Source: Actinomortierella ambigua
Lineage: Eukaryota; Mortierellomycota; Mortierellomycetes; Mortierellales; Mortierellaceae
Direction of reading: 5' to 3'
Length of the DNA: 64,000 bases
Assembly (NCBI GenBank): GCA_016098155.1
Contig: JAAAJB010000074.1
Coordinates: 1-64,000, forward strand
Shown here: positions 1-13,301 of the stretch, piece by piece
Layout of the letters: the number at the start of each line of letters is the position of its first letter
How positions within the stretch are numbered: position 1 is the first letter of the stretch
Program-made: the position numbers and the translations under genes
The notes under the pieces: generated by a model
Databases searched by the model: none
Seen by the model: only the letters and a program-made list of their open reading frames with translations
Told to the model about the DNA's origin: nothing

Positions 1-212
1 TCACGAGCGACAGGCGTGGTGACAATCAAACGACCACCGACGGCGTCGTTCAGAGTCGACCAATCTGACGCAGCAGGCCAGCAAGGTTGGTCAGGGAGGC
101 AGAAGCACTCCTTGTTCTGCGAATCTCCGGTTGGTGCAGCGTTGATGGCGATAGGTAAGAGAGCAGATATCACTGAAAAAAGTATGGCAAGATTGTGGTG
201 TAATCTGTGCAT
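1..212 (-). CDS. Secreted FAD-linked (berberine bridge-type) oxidase, N-terminal fragment
   Basis: Partial gene running off the left edge; 70 codons are visible from ATG 212-210. Residues 1 to about 26 form a signal peptide: short polar start, hydrophobic core ILFSVISALLPIAI, then small residues. Mature sequence opens with a Cys-rich stretch (ECFCLPDQPCWP) followed by W-x-x-L-N and VGGRLIVTTP. This order, C-x-C-x-P, CWP, W...N...V.GRLI, marks the N-terminus of fungal secreted FAD-binding PCMH/BBE oxidases, which oxidise sugars, alcohols or alkaloid-like substrates with a covalently held flavin. The flavin-attachment His and Cys would lie beyond the window, so substrate and activity are unknown. 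No intron is seen in the visible part. Family call is good; exact function is not determinable. Confidence 0.8.
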   Translation of the reverse strand, partial: MHRLHHNLAILFSVISALLPIAINAAPTGDSQNKECFCLPDQPCWPAASDWSTLNDAVGGRLIVTTPVAR

Positions 213-1545
213 TGTCGCAAGTGAGGCGTTGAGAGAGGTTGAGAGAGAGAAAGAGTGACAGAGTGAGAGAGAAAGAAGAGATGCAGAGAAAGAACGAGAG
301 ATATATAAAGCGAGATGAGAGCCTGGCTCGTTGCCCATTCCCCTTTGAATGGTGGTTCTCTTCCAGAAACGAGACGAGAAATTTTTTTTCCCGTTACTGC
401 CCTGTTCCTCCCTCTCTTTTCAGGTACTTGCGTAGTTCCGGACCCAGAAAAAACACCATGCTAATCGCACTATGTGGGCCAGTAGAGGCTGCTGCACAAG
501 TGATGGTTTTGGTTTGATGTGAGGGGCTGCCGAAGAACCAGTGCTGAGAGAGACCAAGTTGGATCAAGGAGAGGCAAGGAGGCCAGGGCAAGAAATCTCT
601 GTGCGCTTGCCCTAACACCTCCTTTCTCAACCCTCTCTGGCTGTCGCTGATGTATTTTCTCAAGAAAGTAATGGAAAGTCGGCATCCTTTACCCATCGTC
701 TTTGACATCGATCCTTTTCTCAGAGGTCTCTCAGCCAACTTTGATCCGTTGAACCTGAGCAGTCTCTGACCTGGAAATTAGATAAATCTGTATGCATTAG
801 TCCTCGACCGGCCATCCTCCACACTTTCTTTTCCCTTTCTCTCTCTCTCTATCTCTCTCTCTCTCTCGACTCTGTCAGTGACTCTACTGAAAGCCTGTTC
901 TGTTGTTGGTGTTGCCTTGAGCGTGGGCAAAGGAGGTACTGATACGTCTGAATGTGATGATGCATAAAGATTAACTGCCGCACGATCAACGCGGTGACTG
1001 GCCAGAATCTTTTGGTGCACTGCACTGCAAACGAGTGTTCAGGTCGGATGTTGTGTGTTGGCTAGGGAGCAGTAGCACGATGGAGTGCACATCCATAGGT
1101 GGTTTTCTCTCTTCAGTCTGTTCAGCATGGGTACACAGAGAGTGGTTGTCTAATGCACATATGGGAGGGGGCAAAGGGGGGCCCAAGCGCCACTCCAGGG
1201 TGCGCCAGAAGGGGGAAGAGCGGAAGGATGTATTTGCGATCAGTTTGATTTCGGTGGCGTAGCATGGAAATTTTAAAATTTGGTGGTGATCACATGCTCA
1301 TCCCACAAGCAGGAATATTTAGAGGGGGTCTTCCTCTATCTTGCACACACACACCACACCACAACAGACATCGCCCAATTGCAACCACAGTTTTGCTCCC
1401 AATCGTATTCGGCTCTTTCATTCATTGTCAAGCTCTCTTACAACTACCCCCCTTCTTTTTTTCAATACCCACTTTCCAATCCCAACCCCAGCTTCCCCCC
1501 GGCTCCCCCCAATTGACTCACCGCTGCGCGAAGATCTAGAACATC
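213..1545. other. Intergenic region between the FAD oxidase and antizyme
   Basis: Shared upstream region of two divergent genes. It holds GA-rich repeats (about 228-300), a CT run (836-868), a plus-oriented TATA-like box at 302-309, and CA/CT-rich sequence just before the antizyme start. Two short plus-strand open frames are present: 315-464 (49 codons, hydrophobic middle) and 650-769 (39 codons). Neither resembles a known family and neither is supported as a gene. Confidence 0.5.
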
Positions 1546-2036
1546 ATGGCGGGACTTTTTGACAATAATAGTATGAATTGTGCCATCAACAATATGCCCC
1601 TCGACAACTTTGCCTCGACCACCGTCTCTGCCAGCCACGACAGCAATGTCATTGCTGTCTGCCTCGCCCAGGACCAGTCCACCAACACTTCCAAGTGCTA
1701 TGTTTACACTACGTGTAAGTTCTTCTTTCCCCGCTCGATGCCCCCCATCATGTCTTGAATGAGCCACGGGAAAGAAAGCAAGAGTTGTATTGGGTGGCCC
1801 TTGGTTAAGACCAAGATCCACCCTACCTCTCACTTTCTATCTCGCTCTCTCTCTCCCCCTTCGTGTACTCCTCCACCATATACCCCCCCTCACCCCTCTT
1901 CTTCTCCAAAATGAACAAGTTTTCCTAAAATCATATCTCCGCCTTGTTGTTGTTATTGTTGTTGGTTTGTTCATGGTGTTTTTTATTTAAACCCTTTTGT
2001 AACCCTTTTGTTCATCCGAAAAACCATCCACCCGGA

Positions 2037-2068
<32 letters not shown>

Positions 2069-3525
2069 TTTTATAGTGGGGGCAAGAACTCAGTGGCGTT
2101 CCTGACATCCCTGTAGATAATTGCGCGAGAAAGCTCGCGGGCGCCTGTGGCAGCGGCGCCTGCGAGCGGACTTGCCGGGTCGGCGGCGCCGACGAGCATG
2201 CATCGTTTGTGAGAGAGATGATGTATTATTCCACCCCTTCCAGCTCGTGCGGCCTCCCCTCCGGACCCAACACTACCCCTGCCTCGACCCAGGCTAAGAC
2301 TGGTAGTGAAGAAGATGATGCTACTACAATTGTTGAAGATGATGCACAGGAGAGCAAGCCATTGAACAAGTACACAAAGACAACGACGACGACGACCTCG
2401 ACGATGATGATGATGAGCAACCACCTTGGCTCGGAGACGACGGAGAAGGTGAACCCTATGACAACAACAACAACAACAGCAGCGATCAGCCAGAATGCTC
2501 TCCCAGTAGAGGTTCTGACTACGCTGACCATCACCTCGAACGATGACAAGAAGAATGTCTGGTATGGCTTTATTGCCGACGACGCTCTGTTCTTGCGAGG
2601 CGACGGATGGGGCGACATGGAGATTCGCGAGGTATGTGTGTGTCATCAAGTAGTACTTTTTTTTTAATGTCTTGGAATATTCTTTTTGTTCGATGGGAGG
2701 GCATGACCTGTTGCTAGATTTGGTAAAGAGGAAAGGGAGAAGAGAGTTTGCAGACGCCTACTTTTTTCTGTCTCTTCACCTCTCTTTTCCCAGGCAGACA
2801 GGGAAGGAGAGAGAGAGTGAGAGAGAGATGGGGTGCCATGCTTCTATACTCCCATGCTTCTATACTCCATGTTGTTTGCTTTGGCCAGGATTCCTGTTGG
2901 CCCCAGCCCAGTGTGGCTCTCTCTTTGTCCCTCCTCCCTTTTTTCTCTTTCTTGTTGGTGGTGTTTTCTTGTCTTTCTTTCATCATGTGTCTTGATATCC
3001 TCTAACGTTTTTGTTTCTCATTGCCCTCACTGTTTCTTGTTCATTGTCTACAGAGCATTGTCGCAGTTCTCGAGCTGGCCGAGGAGCAGCTGGGATGCGA
3101 AAAGGTGTATCTCTGCCTTGAGAAGGGACATCCAGACCTTGGTAAGTTTTCTCTCTTGAGCTTCTTCCTTTCTCTTTTTCATTGTCGTCCAAAAATAATG
3201 GGCCCATGCGCCATCGCCTTTTTTCTCTGTTTTCTTTTTCCCCTTCCCTCCACACACACACCATCTCTTCTGTCCCCCTTCCCCCCCTCCCCTTACTACC
3301 CCCACCACCTGACGAACCAACCCAGCTAACCGTAACACCAACTTTTGCCTTTTTCGTTCTTTTCTCCATTGTGCCCACAACCACAACAAAAACAAACAAC
3401 TTCAATGGGACTAAAAAAATAATCTAGCTGATCTCGTGCGAGCGCTGATGTATGCCGACTTCCAGATGGTGCACCCAAGTGTCTTGCCCAATGCCGATCC
3501 AAAGTATCTGGTATTAGGCATCTAA
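1546..3525 (+). CDS. OAZ: Ornithine decarboxylase antizyme, expressed by +1 ribosomal frameshift
   Basis: Antizyme binds ornithine decarboxylase, inhibits it and sends it to the proteasome, lowering polyamine synthesis; polyamines in turn promote the frameshift that makes it. Four exons: 1546-1714, 2077-2631, 3054-3141, 3428-3525. Reading the spliced frame from ATG 1546 gives 65 codons ending ...Trp-Arg-Ser and a UGA at 2103-2105, in the context CGT TCC TGA C. Skipping one base there opens a second frame of about 237 codons through to TAA 3523-3525. The downstream part carries the antizyme signature: W-x-G-x-I-x-D-x-x-L, then ESIVAVLELAEEQLG, VYLCLEKGHPD and FQMVHPSVLP. Total is about 302 residues. 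The middle is Thr/Asn/Met-rich low complexity. Neither frame alone encodes the domain, so recoding is required, not just possible. Confidence 0.93.
2100..2106 (+). promoter_or_regulatory. +1 frameshift site UCC-UGA-C of antizyme
   Basis: After joining 1714 to 2077 the zero frame reads CGT TCC TGA. TCC-TGA is the classic antizyme shift site: the ribosome pauses at UGA with tRNA-Ser in the P site and slips one base forward to GAC. Translation continues GAC ATC CCT GTA into the frame encoding the conserved domain. The site lies only 24 nt downstream of a splice junction, so it is assembled in the mRNA close to an exon border. Confidence 0.92.
2124..2193 (+). promoter_or_regulatory. Three successive GC-rich hairpins 3' of the frameshift site
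   Basis: Perfect inverted repeats are visible directly. Hairpin 1: CGCGAG (2124-2129), loop AAAG, CTCGCG (2134-2139). Hairpin 2 starts at the next base: GGCGCC (2140-2145), 9-nt loop, GGCGCC (2155-2160). Hairpin 3: GTCGGC (2179-2184), 3-nt loop, GCCGAC (2188-2193). The first stem begins 18 nt after the UGA. Antizyme mRNAs of other lineages use 3' stimulatory structures; these stems are a plausible local equivalent, but the effect is inferred. Confidence 0.6.
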
Positions 3526-4236
3526 AAAGGACCTCTCTTTTTTTTCTTTTCTTGTTGGAAATCAAGTTTTGAGGATATCCCATCCTCTTGATTTTTGTTG
3601 TTCTTGGGGGTTCTTTTGGTTATTTACTTTCCCCTTCTTTCGATCCAGTCATTTCTCTATTTTTCATTTCCTTTTTTCTTTCATCTCTTTTCTCGTTTCC
3701 TCTTCATTTCTTTTCATCTTTTGTGTCAAAAAACAAACAAAAAAAACATGCACACACACAAACCTTTTTTTTTCCCCCTTCTTATTCACCATTTCATACG
3801 ATACGCGCATAGTTTTGTCTTGTATTTTTTTTCTTTGCAAAAATGATGCTTTGTGAAGACCCTTGTTGAAATCTCGTAGCAAAAAAAAAAAATAAAAAGA
3901 TTAAAAAAAAAAAATCACAACACGTTTTTTGATGGAGGGCTTTTTTTTTGTTGTACATTTTTAGACAATAGAAATAAAAAAAAAAAGTTGGGAAAGGTTG
4001 ACAAAAACAAAAACACAATAGTAAAATAGGTATCCTCCGCCGAAATCGTGGAGAAAAATAAAGTCAAAACAGAACACCAATGTTGCAGGATAGGGGGGGG
4101 GGAGGAGAAGGGTGAAGGAGTTGTGGAAGAAACTTGATGCATCGTTCAAGTTACGTAGGATTGCATAGTTCCTGTTCCCATGTCCTCACTCCCGTCTCTC
4201 TCCTTCCCCCCTTCTCCCCCCCTGTTGTGTCTCCAC
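3526..4236. other. Convergent 3' region of antizyme and WDR5
   Basis: Both flanking genes end here. The stretch is strongly T-rich in its first half and A-rich in its second half, as expected for two opposing 3' UTRs with poly(A) signals, followed by a C-rich segment near 4195-4225. No open frame with protein-like composition is seen. Confidence 0.5.
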
Positions 4237-8667
<4,431 letters not shown>

Positions 8668-10347
8668 TTATGCCTTGTTGACTTTGGCCCACTGGGCCTG
8701 AGCACCCATGATGGACGTGACCGTGCCGATCAAGCCAACAATGCCGTCGTCCAGGTTGACATAGCCCAAGCCCGATGCTGGGATCAGCATGTCCAGACCA
8801 TCCTGGACCAGCTGCTTGTTGATCGAGTATTGCTCCCTAAAAGAACACCATCAAAAAGTGTGGGGGTATGGAAGACACGTGTTAATATTGTTATCAATAT
8901 CATCAGTATCATCAACATCAGTAAATCATCCATCATCACTACCACCACCACCACCACCACCACCACCATCATTCATCATCATCCAAACATACTTGGCAAT
9001 GGCCTTCAGCTCGGTGCGGGCATGCGACTTTTCGCTCTCCGACTGGTTGGAGAGGCCGCGGAGGGCAGATTCCTTGCGGATCTGGACCTGGCGCGTCTTG
9101 TACAGACCGCCAATGAAGCCAAAGACAATACCGGCGAGCCAGAAACGGCTGGCCAGCTCCTGGTACTTTTTAATGTTCTTGAACTTGTACGCACCAGATC
9201 CATCAATCTAAAAAAGACCAACAACAGCGAGAAAAGCAAGATGCGAAACACAACATAATTTAGGGTTCTGAGCGTTGCGCTGCTGCCGCTGTTTGGCCGT
9301 TGCTTGTTGCTGCAGGTCATGCAAATGCAGCCGAGCATTCAGGGATAGCAGGGAAAAAGAGATCACGAAAAAAAAAAGAGTTGATCACATACAAAGATGA
9401 TGCCATCAAGGGTCAGGTATCCGGCATAGGCAATCTGCTTGCCAACGGTGGCGAAGCGAACAAACTCATCCTTGACCGACGTCGCCTTGACAGCATTCTC
9501 AATGTGCTCAACAGGCTTGCCGAAACGCATCACTATCAATCGATTCACACAGATTGAAGAAGAAGAGGAGGAAGGCAAAAGCGCTTCAGTGAGTTTCGAC
9601 CTTCTTTGTTCATAGTAAGAGTGAGTGGTAGCCTGAAAACACGTGCCACACGCGTCCAAGAGAGACAAGTTGGAGTGATGCAGAAAAGCGAGAAAGAGTA
9701 AGGTAGCCGGAGAGAGGTTTTTTGGCGATAGAGTTGAACTGTCATCCTGTGTCACTCTTGTGTTGGCTGTTCTTGCCATCCAATGTGTGTATATACTTTG
9801 GACACTTGTTTCGAACATCCTTCCCCCCCTCCTCCTCCCTCACCGCCCTTGGGGAGCATATGAAGGTTAAACATGAGCCGAGGAGAGAGAGAGTTGTCGC
9901 ATTAAAATACACTTGTTTTCCGAAAAAAAAAACCAACCCAATTGCGATTCGCCCAGGGTCATCCTATTCCGTGTTTTGTAGCCTGCTTCCAGATCCGCGG
10001 GTCATTTCTTGTCTCTTCCGTATCCTGTTGCTGTTTGTTTCTTCTGCCTTGTTCTTTTCTTTTTTGTGGGAGGGTGAAAAACAAAAGAGGGCAACACAAA
10101 GAAGAGTGTTGAACATGCTGTCATCTTTGGTTTCTAACGTACGCTTGCGGGAGAGACCAAGAGTCTTCTTGAGGTTGTTGAAGCGGGCAACAGTCTCCTT
10201 GGTGTAGCCCTGGCGGAGCAGGTACCAGGCCAGGAAGCGGGAGAAGTACTGCACAGCACGGTAGATCTTGTCACGGCCAACCGTGGTGGCGGTGTACTTG
10301 AGCCATGGCTGGACGTTGATGGGGAGAGTGAGGGCTTGCGAGGACAT
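8668..10347 (-). CDS. PEX11: Peroxisomal membrane biogenesis protein Pex11
   Basis: Pex11 elongates and divides peroxisomes by remodelling their membrane. Four exons: 10143-10347, 9393-9532, 8993-9207 and 8668-8836 join to 242 residues, the usual family length. The N-terminal half carries the Pex11 signature TTVGRDKIYRAVQYFSRF, followed by YTKETVARFNNLKKTLGLSRK and MRFGKPVEHIENA. The membrane-proximal segment ASRFWLAGIVFGFIGG and a C-terminal hydrophobic segment near VGLIGTVTSIMGA complete the pattern. Start chosen at ATG 10347, close upstream of the amphipathic region, with no in-frame alternative needed. Intron 3 carries a CAC-repeat around 8940-8968. Confidence 0.94.
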
Positions 10348-10901
10348 GATGTGGTGGGTATGTGATTTGGAAGGAAAAGAGAGAAATGGTCGGGTGGTGT
10401 GAATGAGTGGAATGCAAAGAACTCTTTCAACCCTTTCGTTCGCGAGAAAGTGCGGGGAAAGGAGCACCCACGTGATGATGACCGGGAGGTATTGTAGTCT
10501 GTCCTCTCGCTCAACAATACGATTCGGCAGACGATCGGAGGTGAAGAAGAACGCAGCTCTCGGAGTCACCCTCACTCTCACCTTCTCTCCCCACACTCTT
10601 CATTCTTTCTCTTGCTTTCTCTCTCCCACTCACTCACTCTCACTCACTCACTCGCTCACTCACTCACTATCTCACTCTCTTTCACTCTTCCATCTCTCCC
10701 CATGCGACGACCTATGATTGAATACTCCCCACAACGTGGCTAGCTGAAAAGAGAACGTGAGATTGAACGGGTATCTGGGGTCGTTTTCCCCGTCGCGTGC
10801 TCAGAGATCCTCGCGTGATAGTTTTTGTATTGTTTCATCTACCATGGAGAGAAACATGCTTCTCTTTCTCTCTCTCTCTCCATCTCTCCCCATCTCCACT
10901 A
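10348..10901. other. PEX11 upstream region / THYN1 3' region
   Basis: Holds the promoter of PEX11 and the end of THYN1, both minus strand. Contains a CTCACTCACT-type tetranucleotide repeat (about 10620-10685) and a CT run near 10862-10885. No coding signal. Confidence 0.45.
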
Positions 10902-12189
10902 CTACGACAACTCGTCTGCAGCAGGACGTTGCTCAAGCTCAAGAATAAAGTCTAGATCGGACTGGTGGACGGGTTGCACCGAGAGTCGACCTCTGTTTAG
11001 CAGCGGCATGTTCTTGAGCTCCTTATCCTTGTACTCTTGCAGCTCCTTGAGCGACAACAGTCGCTTCAGCTTGCGTTTAAACTTGACGTCGACCATGTAC
11101 CACCGTGGGTCATCCTTGTCAGACTTTTCATCATAGTACGGATGTTTGGGATCAAAGGCCGAGTAGTCGGGGTAGGCCTCCTTGGCCACCTCGGCGATAC
11201 CTATATCCGATTGGATTAAAAAAAAAATAGAGGTTAACCCAATGCGACGTGTGGTTACTTGCACACACAGCAGGTCTTTGCATTATGCTGACCTGCAATG
11301 CCCGGTGTCTTGGTGTTGGAGTGGTAGAAGAGAACCGTGTCACCGACTTTCATTCGGTACCGCATGATATTCTTTGCTTCGTGGTTCCTCTGTGACAACG
11401 AAAGGAGGGGGGGGGGAAATAGAAAATGCAGGGACAAAGTAGTGATTTGTGAGTGTCTGTGAAAAAGTACAACCTTAGTTTTCTTCCATGGTAGGATAGA
11501 ACCCAAACTTACGACTCCATCCCAAGGAGAGGTCCCGTTAGGCATGGCTGCAAGATCGTCGATGCTAAACTTGACATCCTTTCCCTTGACCACCCTCGAG
11601 TCTGGCTCAGCCTTCATCAGCCAAATCTTGTTCCCAAATGAGAGAGAGAGGGACAGTAAACGAGTCAGTCCCTTGTCCGTGTTCATCTATGATCCCCCAC
11701 CCCCCTGAGGGATGTGGTACCACTGCTGGCTGGTGGATTGGATGCTGAGGCCTTTCCTCACCTTTGTCTCCCCTTCCTTGCGGTCGTCCAATTGACTCGC
11801 CGGCGGGTCCTTTTTGGTCTTGCCTTTGGCCTTGACGATGATAGGCTCTGCTGTTGTGGTCCCAGCGGCAGCAGTGCTGGCAGAGGCCCCAGCAAGTTCT
11901 TTTTGGGTCTCCTTCTTGGCAATGACGGCATGATCCTGTTTGACTTGCTTGGATCGCTTGGGGCTGCTCCCCAATCCGACAGCGTCACTTTCACCACCAT
12001 CACCACCATTGGTTCCAATACTCCGCTTGGTCGCATGTGCCTATCAAGTGAAAGTGAAGGCCCCCCCCCCCAAAGTCAGTGGAAGCACAGGCATTTCCTA
12101 GGAGGGGTCTGAGTCCCATTGGAAAAACTTACGGCCAAAGGCGGAGGTAGATCTGTGGCCTTCGATGCTATGCGATTGGACCGTCTCAT
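10902..12189 (-). CDS. THYN1: THYN1-like EVE-domain protein
   Basis: EVE domains belong to the PUA-like superfamily and are thought to recognise modified bases in nucleic acid; THYN1 is nuclear and its cellular role is unsettled. Five exons: 12133-12189, 11762-12040, 11513-11626, 11293-11389 and 10902-11200 give 281 residues. Residues 1-112 are a basic, Lys/Ala/Thr-rich, probably disordered nuclear tail. The EVE domain runs from IWLMKAEPD at about 113 to near the end, with [31 protein letters not shown] and [17 protein letters not shown], all matching THYN1 closely. The acceptor of exon 3 (AACAAG) is weak but is the first AG after a CTGAC branch-like site and keeps frame. Confidence 0.93.
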
Positions 12190-12370
12190 GATAGCGGCGG
12201 CCAATATCCGTGCGCGTGGGTACAGGTCGTTAAGGCAAAGTGTGCAAAAAAGGAAAAAAAAAAAAGGATCGATGCTTGGCAAAGAACAATGGACAATGAA
12301 AGCAATGAGACAAACCCCAATCAACGGAGAATGAGGCAATCTCATTTGCCCATCCCTTGGAGGAGGGAGG

Positions 12371-12378
12371 TATAAAAA
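12371..12378 (+). promoter_or_regulatory. TATA box of the eS27 gene
   Basis: TATAAAAA lies 88 bp before the eS27 start codon. The same spacing (about 90-100 bp) recurs before RidA and CTP synthase in this window, and a pyrimidine-rich stretch typical of ribosomal protein transcripts follows it. Confidence 0.65.
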
Positions 12379-12458
12379 GTCACTAAAATTCAAAATCTCC
12401 TTCTCTTTCTTTTTCTACAGAAATCATACACACTTTTCTTTCCACATCCCCCTACACC

Positions 12459-12713
12459 ATGACTCTTGTGCAAGATCTCCTGAACCCGCTCCCTGCCTCC
12501 GAGGCAAAGACCCACAAACTTAAGCGCCTCGTTCAGAGCCCCAACAGCTTCTACATGGACGTCAAGTGCAGCGGCTGCCAAACCATCGCCCCCCTGTACT
12601 CCCACGCCCAGACGGTTGTCCAATGCCCCAAGTGCCAGAACGTCCTCTCCCAGCCTACCGGCGGTCTTGCCAGACTGTCTGAGGGCGTCTCCTTCCGCAA
12701 GAAGCCCCAATAA
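12459..12713 (+). CDS. RPS27: 40S ribosomal protein eS27
   Basis: Small-subunit ribosomal protein with a zinc finger. Single exon, 84 residues, the normal family length. Diagnostic core: [19 protein letters not shown], then [21 protein letters not shown] and [10 protein letters not shown]. The four zinc ligands are Cys37, Cys40, Cys56 and Cys59. It diverges from THYN1 over 269 bp, so the two probably share a promoter region. Absence of introns is notable beside its intron-rich neighbours. Confidence 0.97.
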   Translation: MTLVQDLLNPLPASEAKTHKLKRLVQSPNSFYMDVKCSGCQTIAPLYSHAQTVVQCPKCQNVLSQPTGGLARLSEGVSFRKKPQ

Positions 12714-13301
12714 GCGCCCCCAAGGGAAGATAATGGAACAAAAAAGGAGAAGGGAGAGAGAAAGTATAGAATAAGCGATGGCTTTTCTCAGCTCGCGTGA
12801 GATTTGATGGACAGCGCCTTTCTTGTCTCTCTCTCTCTGTCTCTCTTCTTTGTTCTCTCGTATTGAGGCCTTTTCTACCGATGACCAACTAGTGGGGTGC
12901 ACATCGGCAACCTTTGGCTCCCTGGTGGTTTGGATGCTTTCGCTTATCGTTGACAATCCCCAAACTTGTAAATATCTGCGGATCTTTGCAGACAAGGTGT
13001 CTCCTTATTCTGCTTCGGTCACAAAGGTCTACTCGACATTAATCCTCATACCATGCCTAATGGGTTCATTTGGGGATCAAGGATATCCAAAAGCTCTCTT
13101 CTGCCGGCCATCCTCGATACACAGTCTCCATCCCTGTCTTTACTCTTTTCTTTTCCACTAAATGCATCCCACATTGTATACCAGACCAACCAGACAATAA
13201 AAAAATAAAAGATATAAAAAAAAAAAAAGAAATAGAACGAAGGGGAAAGATTTATGCAGAGGATAGGTAAGATGTAATTCATTATTTCTTTTTGCACCTC
13301 T
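12714..13301. other. Convergent 3' region of eS27 and the cohesin subunit
   Basis: Contains the 3' UTRs of two opposing genes, with an A-rich segment around 13197-13235 containing AATAAA-like signals. No open frame with recognisable content was found. Confidence 0.4.

Noticed and set aside
12133..12713. Reading clusters of divergent genes as operons
   Set aside because: The window is eukaryotic with spliced single-gene units; close spacing reflects shared promoters, not polycistrons.
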